A DNA stretch of 6,775 nucleotides from CAYQJS01 sp964417895. GTDB taxonomy: Bacteria; Chloroflexota; UBA6077; SHYK01. The notes beneath the pieces were generated by a model, which searched no databases, was not told where the DNA came from, and saw only the letters and a list, made by a program, of their open reading frames with translations. Below are positions 5,611-6,775 of the stretch, in pieces. The position numbers were made by a program, and so were the translations under genes. Each line of letters begins with the position of its first letter. The first letter of the stretch is position 1. Location of the stretch: positions 1-6,775 of the forward strand of contig CAYQJS010000106.1 of the NCBI GenBank assembly GCA_964417895.1. The letters run 5' to 3'.

Positions 5611-6612
5611 TCAGCCGACGGGGAGGAGCGCCTGGACTGGGGGCAGGCCGCTCACCAGCGGCGTCCACTCGGCCTCGGGGCTGACCTGCCACACTTCCCC
5701 ATTCTCCATGCCGACCACCACGCGCCCGGGCCGCTCGGGCGCGACGGCGATCGCAGTGATGTTCACCGCCGAGGGCGCATGCGTCGCGTCGCCGAGCGAG
5801 CGCCAGGTGGTGGCGCCATCGGTGCTTTGATAGAGCATGGATTGCGCTCCGCCCGGGTTACGCTGGCTGGACTGGAAGTTCGGACAAGAGGCGACTGTGA
5901 GGGCGTGGGGAGCGCGCGCGTCGATACACATCGGGCGAGTCCAGCGACGGTCCGCGTCGGGCCAGGCATAGCGCCACGATTCCCCGCCATCGTCGGACCG
6001 GTAGACGCCGGCTGGCTCGACGGGGTCGTTCTCATCGAGGCGGCCATAGCCGGTCGCCGCGTAGAGCACGTCCGGCCGGGCCGGATCGCGGGCCAGCCCG
6101 TGAATGTCCGGGTTGCGGCCCGCCAGCGTACACATCCAGGTGGCGCCGCCATCGGACGTCTCCAGGATGCCGCCGACCTCCACGCCAACCCAGAGATGCT
6201 CCGGCCGCGTGTCATCCAGGACGAGGGCGAGCGCGCGCGATCCGTTCGGATCGCTGGGCAGCCGCCAGCTCTCGGCGCCCGGGACGCCATGCAGCGACGG
6301 GATCGGCGCCCAGGACCGGCCATCGTCGTCGCTACGGAAGAGGCCGGCTGGGTGGACGCCAGCATAAATAAGGTGGTGGTTCGCCGCCGAGACGGCGATG
6401 GCCCAGACATCCTGCCCGTCACAGCCGCTCGGTTGCCAGCTGTGCCCGGCGTCGTCCGAGCGGTACACGCCATCGGCGGCGCCCGCCAGGATGCTGCCGT
6501 TCGCCTGGCGCAAGGCGTGGACACTGCCACCGGCCAGACCGGCGCCGGTCGCCGGCGCGCTGCTGTGGTCGACGACGAACATCCCCTCGCTGGTTCCGAT
6601 CAGAAGACCCAT
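5611..6612 (-). CDS. BNR/Asp-box repeat beta-propeller protein (WD40/YVTN/BNR-like)
   Basis: This 333-residue protein is built of propeller blades marked by five Asp-boxes of pattern S-x-D-x-G-x-x-W: SDDAGHSW (52-59), SDDDGRSW (94-101), TSDGGATW (152-159), SDDGGESW (206-213) and STDGATTW (263-270). Between them lie hydrophobic strands such as VWAIAVSA and LIYAGVHPAGLFRS. The fold is that of sialidases and sortilin-type propellers, but no catalytic sialidase residues can be assigned, so it should not be called a sialidase. There is no signal peptide, which suggests a cytosolic scaffold or ligand-binding role. ATG at 6612 is chosen because the run AAGGAGGAGG lies just upstream on the minus strand; a TTG at 6642 would add ten Arg-rich residues and lies upstream of that Shine-Dalgarno. 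It is the first gene of an operon with the Ddn-like gene. Confidence 0.9.
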   Translation of the reverse strand: MGLLIGTSEGMFVVDHSSAPATGAGLAGGSVHALRQANGSILAGAADGVYRSDDAGHSWQPSGCDGQDVWAIAVSAANHHLIYAGVHPAGLFRSDDDGRSWAPIPSLHGVPGAESWRLPSDPNGSRALALVLDDTRPEHLWVGVEVGGILETSDGGATWMCTLAGRNPDIHGLARDPARPDVLYAATGYGRLDENDPVEPAGVYRSDDGGESWRYAWPDADRRWTRPMCIDARAPHALTVASCPNFQSSQRNPGGAQSMLYQSTDGATTWRSLGDATHAPSAVNITAIAVAPERPGRVVVGMENGEVWQVSPEAEWTPLVSGLPPVQALLPVG

Positions 6613-6681
6613 GGCCCGCCTCCTCCTTTGCCTCTCGGCCAATGTCGTGCCGTCCAGGAGCCGATCTCTCCGATGGCACGC

Positions 6682-6710
6682 AGTCTACCGAGCATTCAAC
6701 GGGAGGTCAA
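6682..6710 (-). promoter_or_regulatory. sigma-70-type promoter of the BNR-Ddn operon
   Basis: On the minus strand TTGACC (6705-6710) is followed after exactly 17 bases by TAGACT (6682-6687). These match the -35 consensus at 5 of 6 positions and the -10 consensus at 4 of 6. Transcription would start near 6675, leaving a leader of roughly 60 bases before the ATG at 6612. It is the best-formed promoter in the window. Confidence 0.6.
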
Positions 6711-6730
6711 CCATGCCACCACGTGTGTGG

Positions 6731-6775
6731 GCCAAAAGTGATTCTGTCCTCCCCTAAGCCAAAAGTGATTTTGTC
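6731..6775. repeat. direct repeat pair at the window edge, probable mobile-element end
   Basis: GCCAAAAGTGATTCTGTC (6731-6748) recurs as GCCAAAAGTGATTTTGTC (6758-6775), 17 of 18 bases identical, at a period of 27. The second copy ends exactly at the window edge, so more copies may follow. Short AT-richer tandem sites of this kind are typical of transposase-binding repeats at the ends of some insertion sequences, IS21-type elements among them, but no transposase gene is inside the window. Repeated regulator-binding sites are the main alternative. Confidence 0.5.

Noticed and set aside
5611..6612. Annotation as a sialidase or glycosyl hydrolase
   Set aside because: Asp-boxes mark the propeller fold only; I cannot identify the arginine triad or nucleophile of sialidases.
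5584..6741. 385-codon plus-strand open frame opposite the BNR-repeat gene
   Set aside because: Its Arg/Ala/Gly-rich translation has no family features, whereas the opposite strand carries five Asp-boxes, a strong ribosome binding site and a promoter.

Overview
The window reads as bacterial chromosomal DNA from a high-GC organism, most likely an actinobacterium or a member of the Chloroflexota. I infer this from strong G/C preference at third codon positions, a class A flavin monooxygenase, an F420-type (Ddn-like) oxidoreductase and a BNR/Asp-box propeller protein. The species cannot be told from the sequence. Six well-supported protein genes are present, plus remnants, two promoter-type or regulatory sites and a repeat pair at the right edge.

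Left part (1-1822, plus strand): a possible tail of an upstream gene ends in an ATGA overlap with a complete FAD-dependent aromatic-type monooxygenase (83-1543). Behind it lies about 280 bases of coding-like but broken plus-strand sequence with two in-frame amber codons, ending in a 12-bp perfect inverted repeat.

Middle part (1818-4950): a divergent module. A CapA-type metallophosphoesterase-like protein is on the minus strand. Across a 165-base divergent intergenic region, a RidA-family protein and an MmgE/PrpD-family protein lie in tandem on the plus strand. A short broken frame follows the MmgE/PrpD stop codon. By hand count the MmgE/PrpD gene uses AGA/AGG arginine codons more often than the left-hand monooxygenase (8 of 35 against 2 of 36), so the module may have a different recent history from its left neighbour. 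All three proteins depart from their family at residues usually needed for chemistry: ANNP for ANNH in CapA, Lys for Glu120 in RidA, and a missing Asp-to-His active-site loop plus His-to-Tyr in MmgE/PrpD. The three could be a co-evolved module with altered chemistry, or they could be decaying together. The loss in MmgE/PrpD is the most striking point of the window.

Right part (4981-6775): a two-gene minus-strand operon, promoter then BNR/Asp-box beta-propeller then Ddn-like deazaflavin oxidoreductase, with only 13 bases between the genes. Upstream of its promoter, at the window edge, an 18-base sequence is repeated twice at a 27-base period. This looks like the end of a mobile element that continues outside the window.

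I see no tRNA, rRNA, CRISPR array or complete insertion sequence.
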